Part shown: in pieces, positions 9,319 to 17,389 of the stretch | Position numbering within the stretch: the stretch's first letter is position 1 | How the letters are laid out: every line of letters begins with the position of its first letter | Assembly: GCA_030835135.1 (NCBI GenBank) | Contig: JAUQWO010000047.1 | Location: 1 to 60,554, forward strand | Direction of reading: 5' to 3' | From: Bacteroidota bacterium | Lineage (GTDB): Bacteria > Bacteroidota > Ignavibacteria > UBA10030 > UBA6906 | Length of the DNA stretch: 60,554 bases | Notes under the pieces: generated by a model | The model's database searches: none | What the model was told of the DNA's origin: nothing | What the model saw: only the letters and a program-made list of their open reading frames with translations | Translations under genes and position numbers: made by a program

Positions 9319-11025
9319 ATGCAACGATCGTTACGGACAGTGTTGCCGATCCTGCTGCTGGTCCTTGCGGCCACATCAGTGTTCGGGCAGCACACGATGT
9401 TCCTGCCGAGGCCGACCACGACGACGTATCTCGATGACATCATCATCGGCGATACGCTGGCGAACGGTTCCCGCGCCGATGCGCAGCGGGTGTACGTGCT
9501 GCAGCGTGGCGGCGTGTGGTACTGGCACAATGTCGTCGTCAATCTCGGCTGGAGCCTGAATATCCAGGCCGCAGACACGGGGTCCGGCGCCATGCCGAGG
9601 ATCTATACGCGTCCGGTGCCCACCACGACCGCTGTGCCGTATCAGATGGTCGATGTCGCGGGCCCGCTCTATGTCAAGGGGTGCCAGATCGTCGGCTACT
9701 ACGACCGCGATACATCGGCACTGAATACCTACGGCTGCACGTTCATCTTCTTCCGCCGTGCGAACCCCAGCCCCGACCGGGCGGAGTTCTACAACAACGT
9801 GTTCGGCAACTCCGGCCAGGCGATCCTCGGTACCTTCGGATCGTTCAGCGTCGCGAAGTTCGTCGACAACAAGATCGGGAATGACGGCGTGCCTCCGACC
9901 GCCGACCTCGGCAACGGACGCATCGTCGACTTCCGCAACGTGTCGCTGGACAGCGCGATCTTCGTGAACAATACGCTGGTGAACGGTTTCGACCGTGCGA
10001 TCCGCAAGCGGAACAGCGTGGGACGCACCGGTGTGTATATCATCGATCACAACACGTTCTATCAGAACGGTGGCCGGTACGGCCTCATCTCCCTCGGCGC
10101 GGTCGGGTCGAAGGTGCAGATCACGAACAACCTGCTGGTCGATCCGATGTTCTTCGGTGCCGATACGAGCTCAAGGCGTCAGAGTGACTTTGCCGAGATG
10201 AATGAGTTCGATGCGCAGGGGAAGGCCAAGATGGCATGGATCTTCCACATGGCGAACGCCGCGGCGGATACCCTCGGTGGCGGGAAGCCGAACACGCAGT
10301 GGACAGTTGCCAAGAACTTCTGGTACGTGACGCCGCAGATGCAGGCTGTCTACGATTCCTGCCGCAAGATGGGCTGGGATCCGGCGATCTGGGCCGGCCG
10401 ACCCATGTCGGACTCGATCAGGGCCAAGATCGCGGACACCGCCAATGCGTTCATCAAGCTGGACAACTTCGCGTTCAACAAGATCACCGCACCGCTGACG
10501 TCCGTCGCGCTGTATGCAACGATGCCGGAAGCGCTCGGCGGGACCGCCGGCGGATCATCGGGTGGCGTGTGGCCGGGGTATGACAAGCGTATGACCGAGT
10601 ACTATCGCGACACGATGGACTGCGCGTACTCCACGAGCTCCCCGGCGTATACGGGCGGCACAGGCGGATTCCCGGCCGGCGACCTGAACTGGTTCCCGTC
10701 GCGGAAGGCCCAGTGGGCCGTGTTGAACGGCGTCGACGATCAGCCGGTGTTTGGCGTCGCGGAAGCCTATGCTCTGTCGCAGAACTATCCGAACCCCTTC
10801 AACCCGTCGACGATGATCGAATTTGCGATCCCCAAGGCGGCCCAGGTGACCCTGAAGGTCTATAACCTGATCGGTCAGGAAGTGGCGACCCTCGTGAATG
10901 AATCCCTCAATGCCGGTCAGCACACGGCCAGCTTCAATGCGGGGAACCTGTCGAGTGGCGTGTACTTCTACACGATCCATGCCGGCAACTTCACGAGCAC
11001 CCGGAAGATGATGTTGATGAAGTAA
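9319..11025 (+). CDS. T9SS-exported repeat-rich (parallel beta-helix-like) protein
   Basis: A 568-aa secreted protein with an excellent ribosome site (AAGGAGG, 6 nt before ATG) and a signal peptide ending VFGQ. Residues ~60-280 repeat short strand-turn units rich in asparagine (YNNVFGNSG, FVNNTLVNG, ITNNLLVDP), the pattern of right-handed parallel beta-helices of pectate-lyase and chondroitinase-B type. No catalytic set can be assigned. The C-terminus is a full T9SS type A domain after SQNYPNPFNPSTMIEFAIP, ending KMMLMK. It directly follows the TonB receptor and precedes a strong terminator, so it is likely the surface partner that captures or cuts the ligand in place of a SusD protein. Confidence 0.8.
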   Translation: MQRSLRTVLPILLLVLAATSVFGQHTMFLPRPTTTTYLDDIIIGDTLANGSRADAQRVYVLQRGGVWYWHNVVVNLGWSLNIQAADTGSGAMPRIYTRPVPTTTAVPYQMVDVAGPLYVKGCQIVGYYDRDTSALNTYGCTFIFFRRANPSPDRAEFYNNVFGNSGQAILGTFGSFSVAKFVDNKIGNDGVPPTADLGNGRIVDFRNVSLDSAIFVNNTLVNGFDRAIRKRNSVGRTGVYIIDHNTFYQNGGRYGLISLGAVGSKVQITNNLLVDPMFFGADTSSRRQSDFAEMNEFDAQGKAKMAWIFHMANAAADTLGGGKPNTQWTVAKNFWYVTPQMQAVYDSCRKMGWDPAIWAGRPMSDSIRAKIADTANAFIKLDNFAFNKITAPLTSVALYATMPEALGGTAGGSSGGVWPGYDKRMTEYYRDTMDCAYSTSSPAYTGGTGGFPAGDLNWFPSRKAQWAVLNGVDDQPVFGVAEAYALSQNYPNPFNPSTMIEFAIPKAAQVTLKVYNLIGQEVATLVNESLNAGQHTASFNAGNLSSGVYFYTIHAGNFTSTRKMMLMK

Positions 11026-11054
11026 GAGGTTCGTGAGCAGTTCCCGCTTCATGT

Positions 11055-11092
11055 CGGAAGGGGTGCCGGTCCGGCACCCCTTCCGGATTTTT
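11055..11092 (+). terminator. Intrinsic terminator after the receptor operon
   Basis: Two 15-bp arms (CGGAAGGGGTGCCGG and its complement) separated by one base are followed by ATTTTT. It ends the TonB-receptor/beta-helix unit before the LacI promoter. Confidence 0.9.
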
Positions 11093-11160
11093 CGGGTGGT
11101 TCCGTGGGGGAGGTCTCCCGGTGTGATGCGGCGTCATTACCCTTGACCGCAATGTGAATT

Positions 11161-11190
11161 TTGACATTCTTAGTGTTTCTCAGCTATTCT
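11161..11190 (+). promoter_or_regulatory. Candidate promoter of the LacI-iol operon
   Basis: TTGACA and TATTCT lie 18 bp apart. The predicted start of transcription (around 11197) leaves only about 14 nt before the ATG. A second TTGACC lies just upstream (11141). No copy of the AACCGCT operator arm is visible here. Confidence 0.5.
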
Positions 11191-11210
11191 GACAGGGCCG
11201 TGCCGTGAAC

Positions 11211-12242
11211 ATGACGATCACTGAAATTGCGAGACTGGCGAATGTGTCCAAGTCGTCCGTGTCGTTGGTGCTGAACAATAAACCCGGGGTCTCGGACAAG
11301 ACCCGGGCCAAGGTGCTCGGCATCATCAAGAAGTACAGGTATCGGCCGAACCAGATCGCGCAATCGCTTGCCGGCGGCGAGACCAAGAGCATCGGCCTGA
11401 TCATCAAGGAAATTGACAACCCGTATTTTGGCCGGCTCATGCGCGGCGTGTATGACGCATGCTCGAAGCTCGGCTATACCGTGCTGCTGGGCAGCTCGGA
11501 GCAGTCCACCGATAAGGAAGCCGAGATCATCCGTACCATGCTGAGCAAGCGCGTGGACGGCCTGATCATCTCCCCGATACAGAACGAGGATGCCGACTAC
11601 TCTTATCTGGTCGATCTGACGAAGGATGCCTTCCCGCTGGTCATCCTGGGATCGATCCCAAATTTCCCGACCAACAGCGTCGACATCGACAATTTTGCCG
11701 CGGCATTTGATGCGACGTCGCATCTGATCCGTTTGGGACACAAGAGCATCACCCATTTTGCAGGTCCTTCGGGTCACGGATTGAAGCGCCTTGAAGGATT
11801 CCGGGCTGCGATGCAGGAAGCCGGGCTCCCGCTGCAAAAGCACAGCATCGTGCCTGTGCAACCGTACACGCCCAATGGCTATCAGGCCGGCAAAGAGCTG
11901 TTCGCACAGTCGCCCGGCTCGCCGACCGCCGTGTTTTGCTACAACGACCTTGTTGCGATCGGACTCATGAATGCGCTCCTCGATCTGGGTATCGATGTCC
12001 CCGGACGGGTCTCGATCATGGGCTTCGACGATATCGATATCGCAGAACATCTGCGCGTCCCTCTGTCAACGGTTCGCATGCCGTCGTACGAGATCGGCAC
12101 GTCCGCGGCGGACCTGCTGATCTCCCGCCTTGCCGAGGGATCCACTCCCCGCATCGAACGCATCACTCTGGCGTACACGCTCATCGAGCGTCGGTCGGTC
12201 GCGCGGATGACCAGCCCGGTCCTCTCCGGCGCCGTCGTGTGA
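11211..12242 (+). CDS. LacI-family transcriptional regulator
   Basis: A 343-aa regulator. The N-terminal helix-turn-helix reads TITEIARLANVSKSSVSLVLNNKPGVSDKT-like and is followed by the hinge helix region (RPNQIAQSLAGG). The periplasmic-binding-protein fold (about residues 60-330, GLIIKEIDNPYFGRLMRGV onward) would bind a sugar or sugar-phosphate effector. I prefer ATG at 11211; a GTG two codons earlier is in frame. It is the first gene of the large GH92/inositol operon, with only 2 bp before the next start, so it likely autoregulates that unit. The paired AACCGCT arms at the upstream TonB promoter are its best visible targets. Inositol operons in Bacillus use a DeoR-type IolR; a LacI-type controller here is different. 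Confidence 0.9.
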   Translation: MTITEIARLANVSKSSVSLVLNNKPGVSDKTRAKVLGIIKKYRYRPNQIAQSLAGGETKSIGLIIKEIDNPYFGRLMRGVYDACSKLGYTVLLGSSEQSTDKEAEIIRTMLSKRVDGLIISPIQNEDADYSYLVDLTKDAFPLVILGSIPNFPTNSVDIDNFAAAFDATSHLIRLGHKSITHFAGPSGHGLKRLEGFRAAMQEAGLPLQKHSIVPVQPYTPNGYQAGKELFAQSPGSPTAVFCYNDLVAIGLMNALLDLGIDVPGRVSIMGFDDIDIAEHLRVPLSTVRMPSYEIGTSAADLLISRLAEGSTPRIERITLAYTLIERRSVARMTSPVLSGAVV

Positions 12243-12244
12243 CC

Positions 12245-14524
12245 ATGCGCAGGCACCTCCTCATATCCCTCCTGATGTGCGTGACCGTTCCCGGTATCAC
12301 CGCGCAGGGAAAAGTGACGGGGGGAGGGTCGCCGGTGACCTTCGTTCACCCCATCATCGGCACCGCGCCAGCGGCAACGCCAGGTGCCCTGACCCATGGT
12401 CTCGGGACCGAGAACTCCGCTCAGGTCGTCCCCGCCGTTACTGCACCGTTCGGCATGACCGCCTGGACGCCGCAGACGCGCGCTGTCGAGACCAAATGCG
12501 TGGCGCCGTACTACTTCGCGGACACGACGATCTCTGGCTTCCGCGGATCACATTGGCTCAGCGGCTCATGTACCCAGGACTATGGTAGCGTGACCCTGAT
12601 GCCCGTGATCGGCCGATTCGATCCTTCACCGGAAAGGCGGGCGGTCCGCATCGACCATGGGCGGGAGACCTCCACACCGTACTATTATAGAGTGGTCCTT
12701 GATGCGTCCCGCCCCGAGTGTGAGTTGACCGCTACGGAACGCTGCGGGTACGCACGATTTACGTTCGTCGGACCGGACAGTGGTGCCATCCTCATTGAGC
12801 CGAACAGCGACGAGGCGAAGGGGTTCGTCCGGGTCATCCCCGGCCGGCATGAGGTGGAAGGGTACAATCCCGCGCACCGCATCTACCAGGGATGGGGCGA
12901 GCCAGCAGGATTCTCCGGCTACTTCGTCCTGCAATTCAGCGAGGCCTTCGCCTCCCATGGCACCTATGAGGGGTCGGAGATCCATGAAGCGGCGACGGTG
13001 ATCCATGCCCGCAAGGGCATCGGTGCCTTTGTCCGCTTTGCACCTGGCGCACGGAAGAGGGTCGTCGTGCGCATCGGAACCTCGTTCACCAGTCTGGCCG
13101 GGGCCCGCAGGAATCTCGAACGCGAGACCGCCAGGCTGGACTTCGATGCGGCCGCGAAGCGGTTACGTGGCCGGTGGGAGGAGATGCTCTCCCGCATCAC
13201 CGTAAGCGGTGGGACCGACGAGAACAAAGTGAAGTTCTACACCGCGCTCTACCATGCCTTCCAGTTGCCGCGGGTCTTCAGTGATTGCGATGGCTCCTAC
13301 CCGAGCTTCGGCGGGGGTGACTCCGTTTGTCTTGCGACCGGCGGTGCCTACTACTGTGATTTCTCCTTGTGGGACACGTACCGCGCCCTGCATCCACTCT
13401 TCACCCTGCTCATCCCCGACATCAATGCGGCGATGATGCGTTCGCTCCTGGTGAAAGCGAAGCAGGGTGGGTGGCTCCCGATCTTCCCCTGCTGGAACAG
13501 CTACACGTCGGCGATGATCGGTGATCATGCAATCGCCGTGATCGCGGACGCGGTGGCGAAGGGGACGCTCACCCTGACGGCCGAGGACTATGCATATCTG
13601 CGGAAGAACGCAACGGAACTCCCATCCGACCGGAACGACTACCGGAACGGCAAGGGGGTCCGTGCACTGGATTCCTACATGCGGTACGGGTTCATCCCGC
13701 TCGAGGACAGCGTCAGTGATTCCTTCCACAAGGGCGAACAGGTCTCGCGGACCCTCGAGTACGCCTACGATGACTTTGCCTTGGCACAGATCGCGCGCGC
13801 GATGGGGCGCTCTGACGACGTCGAGTTGTTCCTCCGCCGGTCGCAGAATTACCGGAATGTCTTCGATACCACACGCATGTGCGTCGCCGGCCGGCATGCC
13901 GACGGACATTTCACTTCAGAGTTCGAGAAGACCCGGCGAATGCCGTACATCACCGAAGGCACCCCCTGGCAGTACACCTGGTACGTCCCTCACGACGTGA
14001 AGGGACTCATGGGCCTCATGGGTGGACAGGACGCATTCGAGAAGGAGCTCGATGCGTTCTTTGCCGCGGGGCAGTACTGGCACGGCAACGAACCGGATCA
14101 GCAGGTGCCCTTCCTCTACACCTACACCCGGAGCCCGTGGAAGACCCACGAGATCGTGCAGCGCATCCGTGAAGAGGAATACAGCGCCACCCCCGGCGGG
14201 CTCTGTGGCAATGATGATGCCGGACAGATCTCTGCCTGGTACGTCTTCGCCTCCCTGGGCCTGTATCCGGTGTGCCCCGGAATGCCGGAGTATGCCGTGA
14301 CCTCTCCCGCCTTCGACCGCATCACGATTCGCCTGGGCAACGGCAAGACTCTGGCCGTTCACGCGGATGGTGTCAGTCGGGGAAAGCACGTCATCGGTGC
14401 GGGACGGTTGAACGGCCGCCCGATGGTGGGGTGGCAACTCCATCATGCGGACCTTCTGAAAGGGGGGACGCTGATCTATACCATGCAGGAGGCGCCGGCC
14501 GGGCAGACGCGGAGGAACAAATGA
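12245..14524 (+). CDS. GH92 alpha-mannosidase (first copy)
   Basis: A 759-aa exported enzyme. GH92 enzymes are calcium-dependent exo-alpha-mannosidases that invert configuration. The signal peptide ends near ITAQG. Family marks include VHPIIGT with APFGMTAWTPQT, SGFRGSHWLSG, YCDFSLWDTYRALHPLF, RTLEYAYDDFALAQ, TEGTPWQYTWYVPHD (containing the probable acid glutamate) and GNDDAGQISAWYVF with the paired catalytic-base aspartates. The length is typical. It starts 2 bp after the LacI stop and its stop overlaps the aldolase start (ATGA), so it is translationally coupled to both. A calcium-binding DD and the complete motif set suggest an active enzyme; linkage specificity cannot be told. Confidence 0.92.
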   Translation: MRRHLLISLLMCVTVPGITAQGKVTGGGSPVTFVHPIIGTAPAATPGALTHGLGTENSAQVVPAVTAPFGMTAWTPQTRAVETKCVAPYYFADTTISGFRGSHWLSGSCTQDYGSVTLMPVIGRFDPSPERRAVRIDHGRETSTPYYYRVVLDASRPECELTATERCGYARFTFVGPDSGAILIEPNSDEAKGFVRVIPGRHEVEGYNPAHRIYQGWGEPAGFSGYFVLQFSEAFASHGTYEGSEIHEAATVIHARKGIGAFVRFAPGARKRVVVRIGTSFTSLAGARRNLERETARLDFDAAAKRLRGRWEEMLSRITVSGGTDENKVKFYTALYHAFQLPRVFSDCDGSYPSFGGGDSVCLATGGAYYCDFSLWDTYRALHPLFTLLIPDINAAMMRSLLVKAKQGGWLPIFPCWNSYTSAMIGDHAIAVIADAVAKGTLTLTAEDYAYLRKNATELPSDRNDYRNGKGVRALDSYMRYGFIPLEDSVSDSFHKGEQVSRTLEYAYDDFALAQIARAMGRSDDVELFLRRSQNYRNVFDTTRMCVAGRHADGHFTSEFEKTRRMPYITEGTPWQYTWYVPHDVKGLMGLMGGQDAFEKELDAFFAAGQYWHGNEPDQQVPFLYTYTRSPWKTHEIVQRIREEEYSATPGGLCGNDDAGQISAWYVFASLGLYPVCPGMPEYAVTSPAFDRITIRLGNGKTLAVHADGVSRGKHVIGAGRLNGRPMVGWQLHHADLLKGGTLIYTMQEAPAGQTRRNK

Positions 14525-15447
14525 GGATGCCGATGCGCGAGGTCCTCGCGTCCGCGTACAGGAGATCCGGCGTCGGGGCGTTCAACGTGTTCACCGCGGA
14601 ACAGGTTCATGGTGTTCTGGCCGGCGGGACGAAGGCCGGGGTGCCGGTCATTCTGCAGATCACTCCTGCCGCCCGTCGGTACATGACGCCTGAGGTTCTG
14701 CAGGGGACGATCGAAGGGGCTGAACGCGTTTATCCGGATGCCCGGGTGTCCATTCATCTCGATCATGGCGATGCGATTCACTGCGCGGATGCGATCGCCT
14801 CGGGGTTCTATGATTCCGTGATGATCGATGCATCCCATGAGCCCTTTGAGAAGAACATCGCCGTGACGAAGGAGATCGTTGGCCGGGCCCATGAGCGGGG
14901 CATCGCGGTGGAAGCGGAACTCGGCGTATTGAGCGGGGTGGAAGACGATATGGTGGCGGGTGAGGACCAGGCGCGCTACACCGATCCCGCTCAGGCGGTG
15001 GAGTTCGTCTCACGGACCGGATGCGACAGTCTTGCGATCGCGATCGGGACGAGCCACGGTGCCTACAAATTCCGTGGCGACATGAGCCTGAATCTCGACG
15101 TGCTCGCGAAGATCCATGCCTTGCTCCCCGGGTTCCCTCTGGTGTTGCATGGAGCTTCGGCCGTGCCTGCCAGGGAGATCGAGCGCATCAATCTCGGGGG
15201 AGGGAAGCTCCGGACGGACAGTCGGGGCATAGCGGTCGAGGAGTTGCGGCAGGCGATCCGGCTCGGCGTGGCGAAGGTGAACATCGCCACCGATATGCGG
15301 CTGCTGTGGACACGCATCTGCCGCGAATTCTTCCGCGACACACCCGATCAGTTCGACCCGGTCGTTCCAGGCAAGCGGTACATGGAAGCGCTGGAGCAAC
15401 TTGTCGCCCGGAAATGCCGGGAATTGATCGTCGAAGATAACGCTTGA
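14521..15447 (+). CDS. iolJ: Class II aldolase, probable 5-dehydro-2-deoxyphosphogluconate aldolase (IolJ-type)
   Basis: A 308-aa zinc-dependent class II aldolase of the fructose/tagatose-bisphosphate family. Metal and catalytic residues are visible: D81-H82 in HLDHGD, E133 in AELG, H179 in GTSHGAY and H210 in VLHGAS. In an inositol operon this fold serves as IolJ, cleaving 2-deoxy-5-keto-gluconate 6-phosphate to dihydroxyacetone phosphate and malonate semialdehyde. The start is fixed by the 4-bp ATGA overlap with GH92. On sequence alone it could be an ordinary FbaA or a tagatose-bisphosphate aldolase; the gene context makes IolJ the better call. Confidence 0.85.
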   Translation: MRMPMREVLASAYRRSGVGAFNVFTAEQVHGVLAGGTKAGVPVILQITPAARRYMTPEVLQGTIEGAERVYPDARVSIHLDHGDAIHCADAIASGFYDSVMIDASHEPFEKNIAVTKEIVGRAHERGIAVEAELGVLSGVEDDMVAGEDQARYTDPAQAVEFVSRTGCDSLAIAIGTSHGAYKFRGDMSLNLDVLAKIHALLPGFPLVLHGASAVPAREIERINLGGGKLRTDSRGIAVEELRQAIRLGVAKVNIATDMRLLWTRICREFFRDTPDQFDPVVPGKRYMEALEQLVARKCRELIVEDNA

Positions 15448-15478
15448 ATCCCATGACGATGATCGAGGCGGTACGTCC

Positions 15479-16378
15479 ATGAAGATCGATCCCCGATGCC
15501 GCCTCCTGGTGCACCCTTCCGATGGTCCGGGAGGAGAATACCAGCGCATCACGCCGCAGGGAGCCGGGTGGCAGCATCTCCATTTCGGAGCGCGCAGGCT
15601 CGTCCGGGGATCCACATGGTCCCACGACACGGGTGAACACGAGATGTGCATCGTCCTCCTCGGAGGGAGCTTCTCCATCACGTCGCGGTGGGGGACGTGG
15701 AACACCGGGGGAGGCCGGGAGCACGTCTTCGCCGGGCTGCCGCACGCGGCGTATCTTCCTCCCAACACGTCATTCACCCTGACCGCGGAGAGCGCGGTGG
15801 TCGACCTGGGGTATGGGTCGACGCCCGGTGATCCCGCACGCACGGGCTTCTTCATCACGCCGGATGACGTCGAGCGGCACGGCATCGAGCTTCGCGGAGG
15901 CGACAACGCTTCGCGGCAGATCAATGCGATCCTTCCCCCCGGTTCACCCGTGCACCGGCTCGTGTGCGTCGAGGTGTACACGCCGTCGGGGAATTGGAGT
16001 TCCTTCCCTGCGCACAAGCACGACAACCGGAGGGTTGATGCCCGCGGGAAGCTGCTCGAAGCGAGTCTGGACGAGACCTATTTCTACAAGTTCGACAAAC
16101 CCCAGGGGTTCGCGCTGCAGCGGGTGTACACGGGTGACCGTTCATTGAACGAGATCGCGGAACCCCACACCGATGATGTGGTGCTGGTCCCCCGGGGGTA
16201 TCACCCGGTCGTGGCCGGTCATGGCTATGACGCGTACTACCTGAACTGCCTCGCCGGGAGTGACCAGTCTCTCGTCAATACGGACGACCCCGACCATAAG
16301 TGGATCTATGGCACGTGGAAGGGGATGGATCCGCGTCTGCCCCTGGTCACCCTCGCGATGAACAAGAAAGTCCCATGA
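15479..16378 (+). CDS. iolB: 5-deoxy-glucuronate isomerase
   Basis: A 299-aa cytoplasmic isomerase of the IolB bicupin family, converting 5-deoxy-D-glucuronate to 2-deoxy-5-keto-D-gluconate, the step before IolC. The family metal site PAHKHD (H179, H181) is present in the second cupin and is followed by conserved glutamate and the EPHTDDVVLVPRGYHPVV segment. Length is slightly above the usual ~270 residues. Its stop overlaps the IolC start by 4 bp. Confidence 0.93.
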   Translation: MKIDPRCRLLVHPSDGPGGEYQRITPQGAGWQHLHFGARRLVRGSTWSHDTGEHEMCIVLLGGSFSITSRWGTWNTGGGREHVFAGLPHAAYLPPNTSFTLTAESAVVDLGYGSTPGDPARTGFFITPDDVERHGIELRGGDNASRQINAILPPGSPVHRLVCVEVYTPSGNWSSFPAHKHDNRRVDARGKLLEASLDETYFYKFDKPQGFALQRVYTGDRSLNEIAEPHTDDVVLVPRGYHPVVAGHGYDAYYLNCLAGSDQSLVNTDDPDHKWIYGTWKGMDPRLPLVTLAMNKKVP

Positions 16379-17388
16379 CGATGAAGACGTACGATGTGAT
16401 CACGTATGGCAGGTCATCCATTGACCTGTACAGCAACAACATCGGCAGTCCCTTTGAGGAGATCAAGGAGTTCGGCGCGTTCGTTGGCGGGTCACCCCTC
16501 AACATCGCCGTCGGGGCCCGGCGCCTTGGTCTCAAGAGCGCATTGCTGACCGCAGTGGGCAACGACATGGTGGGGAAGTTTCTCCTGAACTTTCTTGCCA
16601 AGGAGGGAGTGGAGACCGCATTCATCCCGGTGAAGGACGGGGCACGGACGAGCGCGGTGATCCTCGGGATCGAGCCGCCGGCCAAATTTCCGCTCGTGTA
16701 CTACCGCGACAACTGCGCCGATTCCAAGATGACCATCGATGACGTCATGAAGGCGGATATCGCGGGATCGCGGCTGCTCGAAGTATCGGCCACGGCCCTG
16801 AACATCGAACCCTCGCGCTCCGCGGCGTTCTTCGCGGCGGAACGGGCAGCCGAGGCCGGTGTGCCGGTCCTGGTGGACCTGGATTTTCGGGCGGATCAGT
16901 GGCATGACCCGCGGGCATACGGCGTCACGACGCGGGCATTCCTCAATTACTGTACGCTGGCGGTCGGCACCGAGGAAGAGATCCTGGCGACGATGGTGAA
17001 AGACCCCGCGCAGATCACGATCAGGAACCAGCAGATCTCGGCACCGGAGATCACCGGCAATATCGATGAAGCGATCAAGGCCGTGCTCCGCACCGGTGTC
17101 CAGGCGCTCGTCGTGAAGCGCGGTGCCAAGGGTTCGTCCGTCTTTCTCAAGGATGGCTCGGTCATCGATGTTCCGGGCTTCACGGTCGAGGTCGTGAACG
17201 TGCTGGGGGCAGGCGATGCGTTCGCGGCGGGATTCATCTACGGCTATCTGCAGGGGTGGGACTGGTACAAGTGCTGCCGGCTCGGCAATGCCTGCGGTGG
17301 CATTCTGGTGACCAAACACGGATGTGCGAATTTCAATCCCACGTACCAGGAAGCGATCAGTTTCATTGAATCACAGGGCGGCTTCTGA
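16375..17388 (+). CDS. iolC: 5-dehydro-2-deoxygluconokinase
   Basis: A 337-aa PfkB/ribokinase-family kinase that phosphorylates 2-deoxy-5-keto-gluconate at C6. The N-terminal PfkB signature (FVGGSPLNIAVGARRLG) and the C-terminal ATP/anion-hole motif VLGAGDAFAAGF with the base aspartate are intact. The start is fixed by an ATGA overlap with IolB. The YGRSSIDLY opening is characteristic of IolC within the family. Some IolC proteins carry a C-terminal aldolase-like DUF2090; this one does not, which agrees with a separate IolJ in the operon. Confidence 0.93.
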   Translation: MTMKTYDVITYGRSSIDLYSNNIGSPFEEIKEFGAFVGGSPLNIAVGARRLGLKSALLTAVGNDMVGKFLLNFLAKEGVETAFIPVKDGARTSAVILGIEPPAKFPLVYYRDNCADSKMTIDDVMKADIAGSRLLEVSATALNIEPSRSAAFFAAERAAEAGVPVLVDLDFRADQWHDPRAYGVTTRAFLNYCTLAVGTEEEILATMVKDPAQITIRNQQISAPEITGNIDEAIKAVLRTGVQALVVKRGAKGSSVFLKDGSVIDVPGFTVEVVNVLGAGDAFAAGFIYGYLQGWDWYKCCRLGNACGGILVTKHGCANFNPTYQEAISFIESQGGF

Positions 17389-17389
17389 C

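Noticed and set aside
14521-15447. Glycolytic fructose-bisphosphate aldolase
   Set aside because: Sequence alone allows it, but an ATGA overlap with GH92 and six following iol genes favour IolJ.
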